From the NCBI GenBank assembly GCA_013821825.1, contig PNJK01000030.1:1-39760 (forward strand): a stretch of 39,760 nt of DNA, in the 5' to 3' direction. Origin of the DNA: Rhodobacter sp. Its GTDB lineage: Bacteria > Pseudomonadota > Alphaproteobacteria > Rhodobacterales > Rhodobacteraceae. Positions 16,804 through 26,080 of this stretch are shown here, one piece after another (position 1 is the first letter of the stretch; every line of letters starts with the position of its first letter). The position numbers and the translations under genes were made by a program. The notes under the pieces are model-generated. The model had not been told where the DNA came from and ran no database searches. It worked only from the letters and a program-made list of their open reading frames with translations.

Positions 16804-16876
16804 TTCGCAGTTCCTCTCTGCCCAAATATCCTCGGGGGGTGAATGGCCGAAGGCCAGAGGGGGGCGGAAAGCCCCC
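16804..16876 (-). repeat. GC-rich hairpin element between cobT and pepP, likely dispersed intergenic repeat
   Basis: The 73 bp contain GGGGGC-GGAAA-GCCCCC (16860-16876) and TGGCC-GAA-GGCCA (16844-16856) followed by the string GAGGATATTTGGGC on the minus strand, ending in the pepP ribosome site. From memory, blocks with GAGGATATTTGGGCA beside a GGCC hairpin recur in Rhodobacteraceae intergenic DNA, so I read this as one copy of a dispersed repeat. No second good copy occurs in this window, so the repeat status is inference. Confidence 0.4.
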
Positions 16877-18748
16877 TTACCCCGCCCGCCGCATCCCCAG
16901 CGCCCGGGCGCGTTTCTTCGGGTCCACCTCAAAGAGCCCTGCCAACTGCTCGGTCATTGCGCCGGCCAGCTGTTCGACATCGGTGATCGTCACCGCGCGC
17001 TGGTAATAGCGCGTGACGTCATGGCCGATGCCGATTGCGATCAGTTCCACCGCCCGCCGACGCTCCACCATCGCGATCACGTCGCGCAGGTGTTTTTCCA
17101 GATAATTCGCGGGGTTGACTGACAAGGTTGAATCGTCCACCGGCGCACCGTCCGAAATCACCATCATGATCTTGCGTGCCTCGGGCCGCGCCATCGCGCG
17201 GCGGTGCGCCCATTCCAGCGCCTCGCCGTCGATGTTTTCCTTCAGGAGGCCCTCTTTCATCATCAGCCCAAGGTTCGGCCGCACGCGCCGCCACGGCGCA
17301 TCGGCTGCCTTGTAGACGATGTGGCGCAGATCGTTCAGCCGCCCCGGCATCTGCGGCCGCCCCTGCGCCAGCCAGCGCTCGCGGCTTTGCCCGCCCTTCC
17401 AGGCCCGGGTGGTAAAGCCCAGGATTTCCACCTTGACCGAACACCGCTCCAGCGTCCGCGCCAGCACATCCGCACAGATCGCCGCGATCGAAATCGGCCG
17501 CCCCCGCATCGAGCCGGAGTTGTCCAGAAGCAGCGTCACCACGGTGTCGCGGAAATCGGTGTCCTTCTCCTGCTTGAAGGACAAAGGGGTGGTCGGGTTC
17601 GCTACCACGCGGGCAAGACGGCCCGCATCCAGCGTGCCTTCCTCAAGGTCGAAGAGCCAGGATCGGTTCTGCTGCGCCTGCAGGCGGCGCTGCAATTTGT
17701 TGGCCAGTCGGCTGACTGCGCCTTTCAGGGGCTCAAGCTGCTGGTCCAGATAGGCCCTCAGTCGCTCCAGCTCTGCCGGTTCCGCCAAGTCCTCGGCCTT
17801 GATTTCCTCATCGAAATCCGTGGTGTAGACGGCATAGTTCGGATCCGCGTCGGAATAGGGCGCGGGCGGCGGTGGTTCCAGAGGGGCCTCGCCCTCGGGC
17901 AGTTCCGCCTCGTCGCCTTGCTCCATGTCGGCGCTGTCTTCCATCGTGACTTGCGCCTGGGACTGGTCCTGCTGTTCTTCCTGGCTTCGTTCGGGCGAGG
18001 CTTCGGGGTCTTCGCCCTCTTCCTGCTCGTCGCCCGCGGAATCGGGTGCGTCCTGGTCTTCCTCGGCCTGGTCGTCGCCCGCATCCTCATCCGGCGCATC
18101 GGGGTCGTCGCCCAGCTGGTCACCATACCCGAGGTCGGAAATCACCTTCCGCGCCAGACGGGCAAAGGCCGCCTGATCGGTCAGCACATGGTCCAGGTTT
18201 TCCAGAGTGGCCCCGGCTTGGTCCTCGATGAAGCCCCTCCACAGGTCGACGACATGCCCGGCAGATTTCGGCAGGTCCCGATCAGTGGCCAGTTGACGCA
18301 CCAGGTAGCCCGCCGCCACCGCAAGCGGCACTTCGCTGGCCTGTGTCGCCTGGCCATAGCCCTTGCGGTCCGCCTCATGCGCGATCTTGGCGTCGATGTT
18401 CCCCGCAGTGCCGGGCATGGCGCGGGCGCCCACCGCCTCGCAGCGGGCGGTTTCCATCGCTTCATAGATATCGCGGGCAAGCGGGCCTGTGGGCGCATAA
18501 CGGGATGCCACGCCATCGTCGTGATACCGGCGGCGCAGGGCGAAGGCATCCGCCGTGCCACGCGCCAAAAGCACCTCGTCCCGCGTCATTCTTCGGCTGA
18601 CCTGCGGCAGGCGCACGCCTTCCTTGGACATCCCCGACGGGTCGACCGAATAGGTTACCGTCATCTCCGGATCATCCGCCATCGTGCGGGTGGCCTCGGC
18701 CAGAGCCTTCTTGAACGGATCGGCGGGGTTGTCGCTGGGCTTGCTCAT
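16877..18748 (-). CDS. cobT: Aerobic cobaltochelatase subunit CobT
   Basis: A 623-residue CobT, the MIDAS-bearing subunit that, with AAA+ CobS, drives cobalt insertion into hydrogenobyrinic acid a,c-diamide by CobN. The N-terminal domain (1-205) is followed by a long acidic Asp/Glu/Gln linker (about 205-300) and a C-terminal von Willebrand A domain with the MIDAS DNSGSM at 409-414. The ATG at 18748 ([12 protein letters not shown]) is chosen; the frame stays open upstream but only as antisense of the divergent gene. cobS lies about 1.8 kb away on the same strand, separated by three small genes. cobN is not in the window. Confidence 0.95.
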   Translation of the reverse strand: MSKPSDNPADPFKKALAEATRTMADDPEMTVTYSVDPSGMSKEGVRLPQVSRRMTRDEVLLARGTADAFALRRRYHDDGVASRYAPTGPLARDIYEAMETARCEAVGARAMPGTAGNIDAKIAHEADRKGYGQATQASEVPLAVAAGYLVRQLATDRDLPKSAGHVVDLWRGFIEDQAGATLENLDHVLTDQAAFARLARKVISDLGYGDQLGDDPDAPDEDAGDDQAEEDQDAPDSAGDEQEEGEDPEASPERSQEEQQDQSQAQVTMEDSADMEQGDEAELPEGEAPLEPPPPAPYSDADPNYAVYTTDFDEEIKAEDLAEPAELERLRAYLDQQLEPLKGAVSRLANKLQRRLQAQQNRSWLFDLEEGTLDAGRLARVVANPTTPLSFKQEKDTDFRDTVVTLLLDNSGSMRGRPISIAAICADVLARTLERCSVKVEILGFTTRAWKGGQSRERWLAQGRPQMPGRLNDLRHIVYKAADAPWRRVRPNLGLMMKEGLLKENIDGEALEWAHRRAMARPEARKIMMVISDGAPVDDSTLSVNPANYLEKHLRDVIAMVERRRAVELIAIGIGHDVTRYYQRAVTITDVEQLAGAMTEQLAGLFEVDPKKRARALGMRRAG

Positions 18749-18813
18749 GGACGTAGGTAAAGCACCGCAGCAAGGCCGCGGCAAGACCGTGCCGCCGGGG
18801 CAGCGACGGAAAC

Positions 18814-19308
18814 GTGACTTCATGCCGGGCTGATCGCCGACCGGACCGGCACCGCGACCGGTTGCCGGCTGCCGTGCTTCACATTGGGGCTTTCCGCCTG
18901 GGTCTCTTGCCTTGCCTTTTTCTTGCCCTGTCCATCGCCGGCCCGGTCCTTGCCGAAGGGACCGCAACCGATCTTCAGGGCGCGCTGCCCGGTTTCACCT
19001 TTGGCGACACCCTCAATTGTCTGGCCTTTCAGATCGCATGGCTTGAAGTGGCCGCTTCCGTAGCTCCGACGCGCGATACGAAAGAGATGGTGTTCTGGTC
19101 CCGCCTTCTGGCCGCGAAAGGCTGGGCTGAAGACGCGGCCGGCTTCGATCTCCGCTTTGACGAGGCGCTGGAGAGGTTCCGCGCGACCCGTTCGGTGTTT
19201 GTCAGCAACCCGTCCGACACCGAAGCCCGGGACATTGCCGACACTGACCTGACCATGATCGGCAAGTTCTGCTGGTTTCAGGCGCTGGCCGTACCCGGTG
19301 AGGGCTAA
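18814..19308 (+). CDS. Small secreted protein of unknown function
   Basis: A 164-residue frame starting with GTG at 18814, or about 144 residues from a GTG at 18874 ([18 protein letters not shown]), which gives a cleaner signal peptide cleaved near VLAEG. The mature part has three cysteines and an alpha-helical look ([46 protein letters not shown]). I recognise no family. It diverges from cobT with 65 bp between them and lies 136 bp before the FMN reductase gene on the same strand. Confidence 0.65.
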   Translation: MTSCRADRRPDRHRDRLPAAVLHIGAFRLGLLPCLFLALSIAGPVLAEGTATDLQGALPGFTFGDTLNCLAFQIAWLEVAASVAPTRDTKEMVFWSRLLAAKGWAEDAAGFDLRFDEALERFRATRSVFVSNPSDTEARDIADTDLTMIGKFCWFQALAVPGEG

Positions 19309-19444
19309 TTTGCCCAGGAATTGGCCGAAAAGTCCCTTGAATGTGCGCCCCCGCACAGAACCGGCGCGAGGGTGCGGAATTGGCAGGGCGGCATTTGGCA
19401 ACACATAAAGCGGGCAGCAAACCTCACCCACAAGGACCTCTCCC

Positions 19445-20047
19445 ATGACCAATCCCAAGATCGCGATCATCGTTTCGTCCACCCGTCCGACCCGCTTTGC
19501 CGACATCCCCACCGCATGGATCAAGGCGCAGGCTGAAGCCCGCGGCGACATGGATGTCGAGGTCCTGGACCTCCGCGACTATCCGATGCCCTTCTTTGAC
19601 GAGGTTGCCTCGAATGCCTGGGCCCCGACCCAGGATCCGACCGCACAGAAATGGCAGAAGAAACTGGCCAAGTTTGACGGCTACATCTTCGTTGTCGCCG
19701 AATACAACCGTTCGGTGACTGCCGTGCTGAAGAACGCGCTCGATCAGGCCTATGTCGAATGGGCGCGGAAGCCTTTTGGCGCCGTGGCTTACGGCTCGAT
19801 GGGCGGCACCTCGGCGATGGCGCACCTGCGGATGATCGGCGTGGAGCTGCAGATGGTTCCGGTCCGCAATTCCGTCCACATCGGCGGCAGCGACTTCTTC
19901 CGGGTGAATCCCGGCTTTGGCGGGTCGGGCAATCTGGCCGACATCGAGGCGACGATCACCGGTTCGGCCAAGGCGATGCTGGACGACGTGGTCTGGTGGG
20001 CCAAGGCGACGATGGATGCCCGCACCCAGCTGGCCGCCGCCGCCTAA
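19445..20047 (+). CDS. NAD(P)H-dependent FMN reductase family flavoprotein
   Basis: A 200-residue flavodoxin-fold protein. The N-terminal beta strand and FMN phosphate loop are IAIIVSSTRPTRFAD; the second FMN-contacting element is VAEYNRSVTAVLKNALD, the usual PEYN-type loop with P replaced by A. The third is YGSMGGTSAMAHLR. Family members reduce FMN, quinones or azo compounds with NAD(P)H. AAGGA eight bases before the ATG supports the start. The stop overlaps the end of the convergent small gene by 4 bp. It is a single-gene unit; the substrate is unknown. Confidence 0.9.
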   Translation: MTNPKIAIIVSSTRPTRFADIPTAWIKAQAEARGDMDVEVLDLRDYPMPFFDEVASNAWAPTQDPTAQKWQKKLAKFDGYIFVVAEYNRSVTAVLKNALDQAYVEWARKPFGAVAYGSMGGTSAMAHLRMIGVELQMVPVRNSVHIGGSDFFRVNPGFGGSGNLADIEATITGSAKAMLDDVVWWAKATMDARTQLAAAA

Positions 20048-20451
20048 CCCAGGATCATTTCACGACACTCGGCGGCAAGGGTCTCGGCCCTTGTCGCCGC
20101 CTGTTTGGCGGCCTCCGGGTCCGCTCTGAACCGTGCCTGAAACAGAAGTGCCCGATAGGCGACCTTTGACTTGATCCGCCGGTCAAGCACTCTGCGGCCT
20201 TCCCCTTCCGCCATCGACGCCTCGATCAGCGACACCATCGCCCCAAGCTCGGACGCCGTCCGCTCCGACCCCGGCCCGTCGAACATCCACTGCTCTTCCA
20301 TCAGGGCCGAAAGCCTGCCTGCGCAGACAGAAAAGCTGCGCAAGAGCGGATCGGCTGCCCCGGGACCGCCAAGGCAAACCCCAAAGGCCAAGACGGCCAG
20401 AAGAGTTTCCAAACCGCGCGGCATTTCAGCATTGAGCGGCTGAAAGCGCAC
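20044..20451 (-). CDS. Small secreted protein of unknown function
   Basis: A 135-residue frame from GTG at 20451; an ATG at 20424 (MPRGLETLLAVLAFGVCLGG) would give a signal peptide cleaved near GAADP. The mature part is helical with two cysteines (FSVCAGRLSALMEEQWM near the start, AECREM near the end), resembling small periplasmic proteins seen in Rhodobacteraceae but without a function I can name. It follows cobS on the same strand, beyond a good terminator, so it is probably transcribed alone. Confidence 0.65.
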   Translation of the reverse strand: MRFQPLNAEMPRGLETLLAVLAFGVCLGGPGAADPLLRSFSVCAGRLSALMEEQWMFDGPGSERTASELGAMVSLIEASMAEGEGRRVLDRRIKSKVAYRALLFQARFRADPEAAKQAATRAETLAAECREMILG

Positions 20452-20490
20452 TTCTTCAAGGCGAAAGAAAAACCCTTCGGAAGGCTGCCC

Positions 20491-20516
20491 ATGAATAAAA
20501 CCGCCCCGAAGGGCGG
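20491..20516 (-). terminator. Rho-independent terminator downstream of cobS
   Basis: On the minus strand the transcript reads CCGCCC-UUCG-GGGCGG followed by UUUUAUUCAU. The 6-bp GC stem is closed by the very stable C(UUCG)G tetraloop and followed by a U-run, all the hallmarks of an intrinsic terminator. It lies 24-50 bp after the cobS stop and before the small secreted-protein gene. Confidence 0.85.
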
Positions 20517-20540
20517 CCCAGGTCGCGCCATGAGAGGCGA

Positions 20541-21527
20541 TTACTTCATCGCCATGCTCGCAGCGCTCTCCGGCAGTTCTTCCGCGAAACAGCGCTGGTA
20601 GAACTCGGCGACTGTCTGCCGCTCCATCTCGTCACACTTGTTCAGGAAGGTAAGCCGGAAGGCATAGCCGACGTTGCGGAAGATTTCTGCGTTTTGTGCC
20701 CAGTTCAGGACCGTCCGGGGCGACATCACGGTGGAAAGATCGCCGTTCATGAAAGCCGTCCGCGTCAGGTCGGCGACCGTCACCATCTGGCTGATGACCT
20801 TACGGCCCTTCTCGGTGTTGTAATGTGAATTCTTCGCCAGGATGATCGCGGCTTCGGCATCGTGGCTCAGATAGTTCAGCGTCGCCACCAGTGACCAGCG
20901 GTCCATCTGTGCCTGGTTGATCTGCTGGGTGCCGTGATAAAGCCCCGTCGTATCGCCCAGACCCACGGTATTCGAGGTCGCGAACAGGCGGAAATACGGG
21001 TTCGGCGTGATGATCTCGTTCTGGTCGAGCAGGGTCAGCTTGCCGTCGTGCTCCAGCACCCGCTGAATCACGAACATCACATCCGGGCGGCCGGCATCGT
21101 ATTCGTCGAAGACGATGGCGACGGGGTTGCGCAGCGCCCAAGGCAGGATGCCCTCGTGGAACTCGGTGACCTGCTTGCCGTCGCGCAGCTTGATCGCATC
21201 CTTGCCGATCAGGTCGATCCGGCTGATGTGGCTGTCAAGGTTGACCCGCACGCAGGGCCAGTTCAGATGGGCGGCGACCTGTTCGATATGGGTGGATTTG
21301 CCGGTGCCGTGATAGCCCTGGATCATCACCCGGCGGTTATAGGCAAAGCCCGCAAGGATCGCCAAAGTGGTGTCGGGGTCGAACTTGTAGGTCGGGTCGA
21401 TCGCTGGCACGCGGTCGGTGCGGTCGGCAAAGCCCTTTACGCGCATGTCGGTATCGATGCCGAACACATCGCGGACCGAGATTTCTTCGGTCGGTTTCAT
21501 TGCCTGATCCAGCATGCCTTCGCCCAT
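20541..21527 (-). CDS. cobS: Aerobic cobaltochelatase subunit CobS (AAA+ ATPase)
   Basis: A 328-residue AAA+ ATPase of the MoxR/CobS type. Walker A is GYHGTGKST (71-79), Walker B is [11 protein letters not shown] (about 135-145), and sensor 1 lies in [10 protein letters not shown]. It powers cobalt chelation with CobT and CobN in late-insertion (aerobic) B12 synthesis. The start at 21527 has a near-perfect ribosome site (GGAGGATTACCG). The J-domain gene lies 109 bp upstream on the same strand and may be co-transcribed. Confidence 0.95.
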   Translation of the reverse strand: MGEGMLDQAMKPTEEISVRDVFGIDTDMRVKGFADRTDRVPAIDPTYKFDPDTTLAILAGFAYNRRVMIQGYHGTGKSTHIEQVAAHLNWPCVRVNLDSHISRIDLIGKDAIKLRDGKQVTEFHEGILPWALRNPVAIVFDEYDAGRPDVMFVIQRVLEHDGKLTLLDQNEIITPNPYFRLFATSNTVGLGDTTGLYHGTQQINQAQMDRWSLVATLNYLSHDAEAAIILAKNSHYNTEKGRKVISQMVTVADLTRTAFMNGDLSTVMSPRTVLNWAQNAEIFRNVGYAFRLTFLNKCDEMERQTVAEFYQRCFAEELPESAASMAMK

Positions 21528-21636
21528 CGGTAATCCTCCACGCCCCTTTGCGCGGCCCCGTCATCCTTGGAACAAATTGCCGGGGGGTTCAAGGGGAAGG
21601 GGTGCGCCGGCCCTGCTGTTCAAGCCGGCCGGGGGG

Positions 21637-22269
21637 TCATTCCCGGAAATACCGGCTGTCCTTCAACTGGTCCCAGGCCCAGACCACCTCTTGCAGGCGT
21701 TCCTCATCGCTGCGGTCGCCGGCATTCATGTCGGGGTGCAGGTCCTTGACCAGGCTTTTGTATTGCTTGCGGATTTCCGTCTTGGTCCAGGTGTCGCGGG
21801 CGTCCAGAATCTCGATCGCCTTGCGCTCGGTCGGCGGCAGCTTTCGCGTCGCGGTCGAGGCGGGCTTGCCGGGGTTCTGGGTGGCCTTCTCGCCCAAGAG
21901 CGCCATCGGGTCGTTCACCCCCAGCCGCGCCCAGGCATTGCCGTCGCCCAGCCGCGAGAAGGGTTTGGTTTCCCGTTCCCAGACCCGGTCTTTCTCCTGG
22001 AATTTCTGGAATTCTTCGTCGGTGGTGCCGTGGAAAAAATTCCACTTTAAGTTGTATTCGCGGATGTGGTCCTTGCAGAACCAGAAGAATTCATCCAGCA
22101 AGTCCGGGGATTTCGGGGCGCGATAGGCGCCCTTCTCCTGACAGCCGGGATAATCGCAACCGCGGTCCGAGGTCTCGAAGGCGCCAGACATGCCGCGACG
22201 CCCCGACTTCTTGCGCTTCTTGTCGGCTGAAACGCGAAGATCGAACTCAAAGGGCGGGCGATTGGTCAT
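21637..22269 (-). CDS. J-domain protein (DnaJ-class co-chaperone)
   Basis: A 210-residue protein with the J domain at its C-terminus, not its N-terminus: the HPD tripeptide is in KDLHPDMNAGD, preceded by the positively charged helix IRKQYKSLV. The N-terminal half has conserved Cys (CDYPGCQ, FWFCKDH) that could bind zinc. It should stimulate DnaK ATPase for a special client. Its placement beside cobS and bolA recurs in alphaproteobacteria as far as I know, but the client is unknown. It diverges from bolA with 70 bp between starts. Confidence 0.9.
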   Translation of the reverse strand: MTNRPPFEFDLRVSADKKRKKSGRRGMSGAFETSDRGCDYPGCQEKGAYRAPKSPDLLDEFFWFCKDHIREYNLKWNFFHGTTDEEFQKFQEKDRVWERETKPFSRLGDGNAWARLGVNDPMALLGEKATQNPGKPASTATRKLPPTERKAIEILDARDTWTKTEIRKQYKSLVKDLHPDMNAGDRSDEERLQEVVWAWDQLKDSRYFRE

Positions 22270-22339
22270 CAGGGGTCTTTCCGACTCGGGGCTGCGAGTT
22301 TAGGGCTTTTCCCGGCAGAGAGAAGAGGGCAAGGGCAAG

Positions 22340-22591
22340 ATGGGCGTGAAAGATGAAATCGAGGCGCGATTGCGTGGGGCGTTTTCGCCCGAGAGGCTGG
22401 AAGTGACCAACGAAAGCCACCGCCACGCCGGGCACGCGGGGGATGACGGATCGGGGGAAAGCCATTTCCACATCCTGATCCGCGCCGGGGCCTTCGCACC
22501 GATGTCCCGCGTCGCCCGCCACCGCGCCGTGCAACAGGCGCTGGGGGATCTGAACCAGCGCATCCACGCGATTGCGCTGGATATCGGCTGA
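22340..22591 (+). CDS. bolA: BolA family protein
   Basis: An 83-residue BolA-like protein. The hallmark is ESHFHILI (conserved His) followed by VARHRAVQQALGDL near the C-terminus. In bacteria BolA proteins bind monothiol glutaredoxins with a shared 2Fe-2S cluster and act in iron-sulfur handling or as regulators. The loop HRHAGHAGDDGSG is longer and richer in His/Gly than the minimal family and could bind metal. It diverges from the J-domain gene. Confidence 0.92.
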   Translation: MGVKDEIEARLRGAFSPERLEVTNESHRHAGHAGDDGSGESHFHILIRAGAFAPMSRVARHRAVQQALGDLNQRIHAIALDIG

Positions 22592-22765
22592 CTCCGCCGG
22601 GCGGGCAAGTCACAGCGGCAAAAGCCGCTTCCGAGCCTGCGCTCCGCTTTCGGAAATACCCTCCTGGGGGCGGGGGGAAAAGCGCGGTCGCCGATCCGAT
22701 CCTGAAGCGCGCTCTTCTTTCGTGAGGCGAGACACTGGCTGTTCCGGGCAGGACTACAGCAGCCC
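22592..22765. other. Convergent spacer bolA/glcB with hairpins
   Basis: 174 bp with no gene. It holds AGCGGC-AAAA-GCCGCT (22614-22629), a 6-bp stem directly after bolA that lacks a U-run, and then TTCCGA...TCGGAA around it and to 22655. The stretch reads AGGGTATTTCC on minus, loosely like the element at 16804-16876. It may act as a bidirectional terminator region or be a second, diverged copy of a dispersed repeat. Confidence 0.4.
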
Positions 22766-24901
22766 TTACCCCTGCTTGACCTTCGCCCGCCAGGCATGAA
22801 GGACGGGTTCGGTATAGCCCGAAGGCTGCTCCCGCCCCTTGAAGACGAGCTCCACCGCCGCTTGGAACGCCGCCCCCTGGAACGAGGGTGCCATGGGCCG
22901 GTAGAGGGGATCGCCCGCGTTCTGTCGGTCCACCACGGCGGCCATTTTCTTCATCACCTCCGTCACCTCTTCAGCCGAGACAACTCCATGATGCAGCCAG
23001 TTCGCGATATGCTGCGCCGAGATCCGGCAGGTTGCGCGGTCCTCCATCAACCCGACATCATGGATGTCCGGCACCTTGGAGCAGCCGATCCCCTGATCGA
23101 CCCAGCGCACCACATAGCCAAGGATGCCCTGCACGTTGTTTTCCACCTCTTCGGTGATCTCTGCTTCGGACCAGTTCACCCCTTTGGCCAGCGGCAAGGT
23201 CAGCAGTTGTTCAAGGCTGGCGCGGGGGCCTCCGGCGGCGATGCGGTCCTGAACGGCGGGCACGTCCGTCTTGTGGTAATGCGTGGCGTGCAAGGTCGCA
23301 GCAGTGGGCGAGGGGACCCAGGCGCAGCTGGCCCCGGCCTCGGGATGCGCGCCTTTCTGGGCCAGCATCGCGGCCATCAGGTCGGGCATCGCCCACATCC
23401 CCTTGCCGATCTGCGCCCGGCCCTTCAGCCCGCAGGCAAGTCCGATGTCGACGTTGCGGTCCTCATAGGCCTTGATCCAGGCCTGCCCCTTCATCTCGCC
23501 CTTGCGAACCATCGGCCCGGCTTCCATCGACGTGTGAATCTCGTCCCCGGTCCGGTCAAGGAAACCGGTGTTGATGAAGGCGACCCGCGCCTTCGCCGCC
23601 CGGATGCATTCCTTCAGGTTGGCGGAGGTTCGACGTTCTTCATCCATGATGCCAAGTTTCACCGTGTTGGCAGGCAACCCCAACGCCGCCTCGACCGCGT
23701 CGAAGATCCGGCAGGTGAGGGCCACCTCCGCCGGCCCATGCATCTTCGGCTTGACCACATAGACCGATCCCCGCGACGAGTTTCGCGGGCCGTCGGTCTT
23801 TTGCACGTCATGCAGGGCGCAAAGCGTGGTCAGGAAGGCGTCCATGAGGCCTTCGGAAATCTCGCCACCTTCAGCATCCAGAACGGCGGGCGTCGTCATC
23901 AGATGGCCGACATTGCGCACCAGCATCAGCGCCCGGCCTTTCAGGTTGGCCGCCGATCCGTCCGGGGCGGTAAAGTCGAAATCGGGCGCTAGGCTGCGGG
24001 TTATGGTCCGCCCGTCCTTCTCAAGCATTTCTTCCAGATCGCCGCGCATCAGGCCCAACCAGTTGGAATAGGCAGCGACCTTGTCCTCGGCGTCCACGGC
24101 GGCGATGGAGTCTTCGCAGTCCATGATCGCGGAAAGCGCCGATTCCAGCCGGATGTCGGCGACCCCGGCCTTGTCCTGCGCGCCGATCCGGTGGCCGGGA
24201 TCGACCCGCAGGACGATGTGCAGGCCGTGGTTTTTCAGGATGACTGCGTTCGGTGCATCGGGCGCGCCCCTATAGCCCGCGAACTGGTCGGAATCGCGAA
24301 GGGCGGGGGAAAGCGTCCCGTTTTCAACGCGGTAGGCCAAGACATCGGCATGCGATCCCTTTGCCAGTGGCACGGCATCGTCAAGAAAGGCCCGGCCCCA
24401 CGCGATCACCCGCGCGCCGCGTTCGGGGTCATAGGCCTTGCCTTGCGGCTGGTCCCCCAGCGCGTCGGTCCCGTAAAGCGCATCATAGAGGCTGCCCCAG
24501 CGCGCGTTCGCGGCGTTCAGGGCGTAACGTGCGTTCATTACCGGCACCACAAGCTGCGGGCCGGGGATAGTGGCAATTTCGGGGTCCACGCCTTCGGTTT
24601 CGATCCGGAAATCGGGGCCTTCAGGCTCCAGATAGCCGATCTTTTCCAGGAATGCGCGATAGGCCTCCGGGTTATCGCTCTGGCCGCGCCGGGCAATGTG
24701 CCAGGCGTCAATCTGTGTCTGCAGCTCGTCGCGCCGGGCAACGGCGGCCCTGATCAACGGGTTCAGGTCGCACACAGCTTGCGCAAAGTCCGACCAGAAC
24801 TGATCGGCCGCGATGCCGGTGCCGGGCAAGGCCTGATGTTCGACGAAGGTTGCTAGCCGTTCATCCACTGTCAGCCCGGATTTCCCCACTCGCATCGCCA
24901 T
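22766..24901 (-). CDS. glcB: Malate synthase G
   Basis: A 711-residue MSG that condenses glyoxylate with acetyl-CoA to malate (glyoxylate and glycolate use). Family marks: the N-terminal [16 protein letters not shown], the central [14 protein letters not shown] and [35 protein letters not shown] regions, and near the C-terminus [21 protein letters not shown] containing the catalytic Asp. The frame is open far upstream to 25342, but that part is antisense of the ArsR gene; ATG at 24901 has AGGAGG seven bases before it and gives the normal length. No isocitrate lyase gene is nearby. Confidence 0.96.
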   Translation of the reverse strand: MAMRVGKSGLTVDERLATFVEHQALPGTGIAADQFWSDFAQAVCDLNPLIRAAVARRDELQTQIDAWHIARRGQSDNPEAYRAFLEKIGYLEPEGPDFRIETEGVDPEIATIPGPQLVVPVMNARYALNAANARWGSLYDALYGTDALGDQPQGKAYDPERGARVIAWGRAFLDDAVPLAKGSHADVLAYRVENGTLSPALRDSDQFAGYRGAPDAPNAVILKNHGLHIVLRVDPGHRIGAQDKAGVADIRLESALSAIMDCEDSIAAVDAEDKVAAYSNWLGLMRGDLEEMLEKDGRTITRSLAPDFDFTAPDGSAANLKGRALMLVRNVGHLMTTPAVLDAEGGEISEGLMDAFLTTLCALHDVQKTDGPRNSSRGSVYVVKPKMHGPAEVALTCRIFDAVEAALGLPANTVKLGIMDEERRTSANLKECIRAAKARVAFINTGFLDRTGDEIHTSMEAGPMVRKGEMKGQAWIKAYEDRNVDIGLACGLKGRAQIGKGMWAMPDLMAAMLAQKGAHPEAGASCAWVPSPTAATLHATHYHKTDVPAVQDRIAAGGPRASLEQLLTLPLAKGVNWSEAEITEEVENNVQGILGYVVRWVDQGIGCSKVPDIHDVGLMEDRATCRISAQHIANWLHHGVVSAEEVTEVMKKMAAVVDRQNAGDPLYRPMAPSFQGAAFQAAVELVFKGREQPSGYTEPVLHAWRAKVKQG

Positions 24902-25031
24902 CACACCGCCTCCTGCATACCGTTGCACACAATAGGGTGTGGCGCAGGTGCGGGGCAAGGGCAGCAACCCGGCCATTGTGCGGCAATTCCGGAAATTCCT
25001 GCACGGCAGTCTAAGACTTAGCCAGGTGTCG

Positions 25032-25069
25032 AAGTATCTGTTTGCATCGACTCTCTGGCCAAGATACTT
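25032..25069. promoter_or_regulatory. Inverted repeat in the glcB/arsR divergent promoter, candidate ArsR operator
   Basis: AAGTATCT (25032-25039) and AGATACTT (25062-25069) are exact reverse complements 22 bp apart, ending 6 bp before the ArsR-family start codon. A second palindrome, CTAAG-A-CTTAG, sits at 25011-25021. ArsR/SmtB repressors bind dyads overlapping their own promoter, so these are the best candidates for autoregulation. The gap 24902-25075 also serves glcB. Confidence 0.5.
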
Positions 25070-25075
25070 AGTGAC

Positions 25076-25414
25076 ATGGCTAAGCAAGATCCCAACCTTT
25101 CGCGGCTGTTCCACGCCTTGTCCGACCCCACGCGGCGGATGATGCTGGGCCGCCTTGCCCGTGGCCCGGCGGCGGTGACCGAGCTTGCCGGACCAACCGG
25201 CCTGCGACTGCCGACGATCATGCGGCATCTTTCGGTGCTGGAAGAGGCAGGGCTGGTCAGCACGCGCAAGGACGGGCGCGTGCGGTCCTGCGCGCTGGAA
25301 CCGCAGGCGATGGAGCCGGTGCGAGGCTGGCTGGACGAACACCGCGCGGTCTGGGAGGCGCGGCTGGACCGTCTGGATGATTACGTGATGACCCTTATGG
25401 AGAAACGGGAATGA
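25076..25414 (+). CDS. ArsR-family transcriptional regulator
   Basis: A 112-residue winged-helix regulator. [23 protein letters not shown] is the typical N-terminal signature, and [26 protein letters not shown] is the recognition helix plus wing. It lacks the CxC metal motif of arsenic sensors. It fits the subgroup that is coupled to SRPBCC/AHSA1 genes, whose signal is unknown. The stop overlaps the next start by 4 bp (ATGA), so the two are translated together. Likely autoregulated through the repeat just upstream. Confidence 0.93.
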   Translation: MAKQDPNLSRLFHALSDPTRRMMLGRLARGPAAVTELAGPTGLRLPTIMRHLSVLEEAGLVSTRKDGRVRSCALEPQAMEPVRGWLDEHRAVWEARLDRLDDYVMTLMEKRE

Positions 25415-25881
25415 CCCATCTTGATCCGGACCTGGACCTCGTTCTCGTGCGGGACCTGAATGCCCCGCGCGACATTCTTTACAAATGCTGGACCACGCCA
25501 GAGCATCTCATGCAGTGGTTCGTGCCGAAGCCGCACAAGGTGACCGCCTGCGAGCTGGACCCGCGACCGGGCGGGGCGTGCAACACGACTTTCGACGTCG
25601 AAGGCAAGCTGATGGAAAACAAGGGCGTCTACCTTGAGGTAGTACCTAACGAAAAACTTGTCTTCACAGATACTTACACCACTGGCTGGAAGCCCGCTCC
25701 AGACCCCTTCATGACCGCGATCGTGACCTTCGAGGATATCGGCAACGGCCGGACCCGCTATACCGCCGTGGCCCGGCATCGGAATGCCGATCTGGCGAAG
25801 TCACATCGGGACATGGGGTTTCTTGACGGTTGGGGCACGGTTGCGACCCAGCTTGAGGCCTATGCTCAGGGACTGAAATGA
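25411..25881 (+). CDS. SRPBCC (AHSA1-like) domain protein
   Basis: A 156-residue single-domain helix-grip protein of the AHSA1/START superfamily: [26 protein letters not shown] near the start, [15 protein letters not shown] in the middle and [14 protein letters not shown] at the end. Such proteins bind hydrophobic ligands; paired with ArsR regulators they form small stress or detoxification operons of unknown chemistry. The stop overlaps by ATGA with a further start at 25878, now a broken gene, so the original operon had at least three cistrons. Confidence 0.92.
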   Translation: MTHLDPDLDLVLVRDLNAPRDILYKCWTTPEHLMQWFVPKPHKVTACELDPRPGGACNTTFDVEGKLMENKGVYLEVVPNEKLVFTDTYTTGWKPAPDPFMTAIVTFEDIGNGRTRYTAVARHRNADLAKSHRDMGFLDGWGTVATQLEAYAQGLK

Positions 25882-26068
25882 CCGGGTCGGATACGACGGG
25901 GGCCGAGATGAACGGGGCGGACGGGCGCACGATGGTGCTGGAGCGCGTCATCGCGGCACCGGTCAGAGCAATACCTGACCTCGTCCCAGACCTTTTCCCG
26001 CTTCTCGCGCAAGGTGAAAGGCCGCCCGCAGGTGATGCAGTCATTTCCGGCAGGTCGGTTCTCTTCAC
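25866..26068 (-). pseudogene. Frameshifted DUF2256 gene downstream of the photolyase
   Basis: GTG at 26068, 12 bp after the photolyase stop, starts MKRTDLPE, a typical DUF2256 N-terminus. The rest of the family pattern, CITCGRPFTLREKREKVWDE then VRYCSDRCR, is present only in another frame of the same strand. One missing base in the GGAAATGA stretch (26043-26050) accounts for the break: an added A would give ENDCITCGRPF. The tail after CSDRCR (to the stop at 25866) is antisense of the SRPBCC remnant. DUF2256 proteins are short Cys-rich (zinc ribbon-like) products often next to cryptochrome/photolyase genes. A sequencing error or programmed shift is possible. Confidence 0.6.
25878..25967 (+). 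pseudogene. 5' remnant of a second SRPBCC/AHSA1 gene
   Basis: The ATG at 25878 overlaps the preceding stop (ATGA). The first 30 codons end RTMVLERVIAAPV, the standard opening of AHSA1 proteins, after which family similarity stops abruptly at about 25967. The frame runs on to 26144 with residues (RAIPDLVPDLFPLL...) that are only the antisense of the DUF2256 and photolyase DNA. Usual family length is about 140-160 residues, so more than three quarters are missing. A deletion or recombination joint near 25967 explains this. The 88-residue chimeric product may still be made. Confidence 0.7.
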
Positions 26069-26080
26069 GCCGCGCGGCAA

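Noticed and set aside
16804-16932. N-terminal extension of aminopeptidase P
   Set aside because: The extension is translated from the intergenic hairpin element and the cobT end; GTG at 16803 with AGAGGA fits the family.
18749-18967. N-terminal extension of CobT
   Set aside because: It is antisense to the divergent secreted-protein gene; MSKPSDN at 18748 gives normal CobT length.
24902-25342. N-terminal extension of malate synthase G by 147 codons
   Set aside because: It would be antisense to the ArsR gene and promoter; an AGGAGG site precedes the ATG at 24901, which gives normal length.
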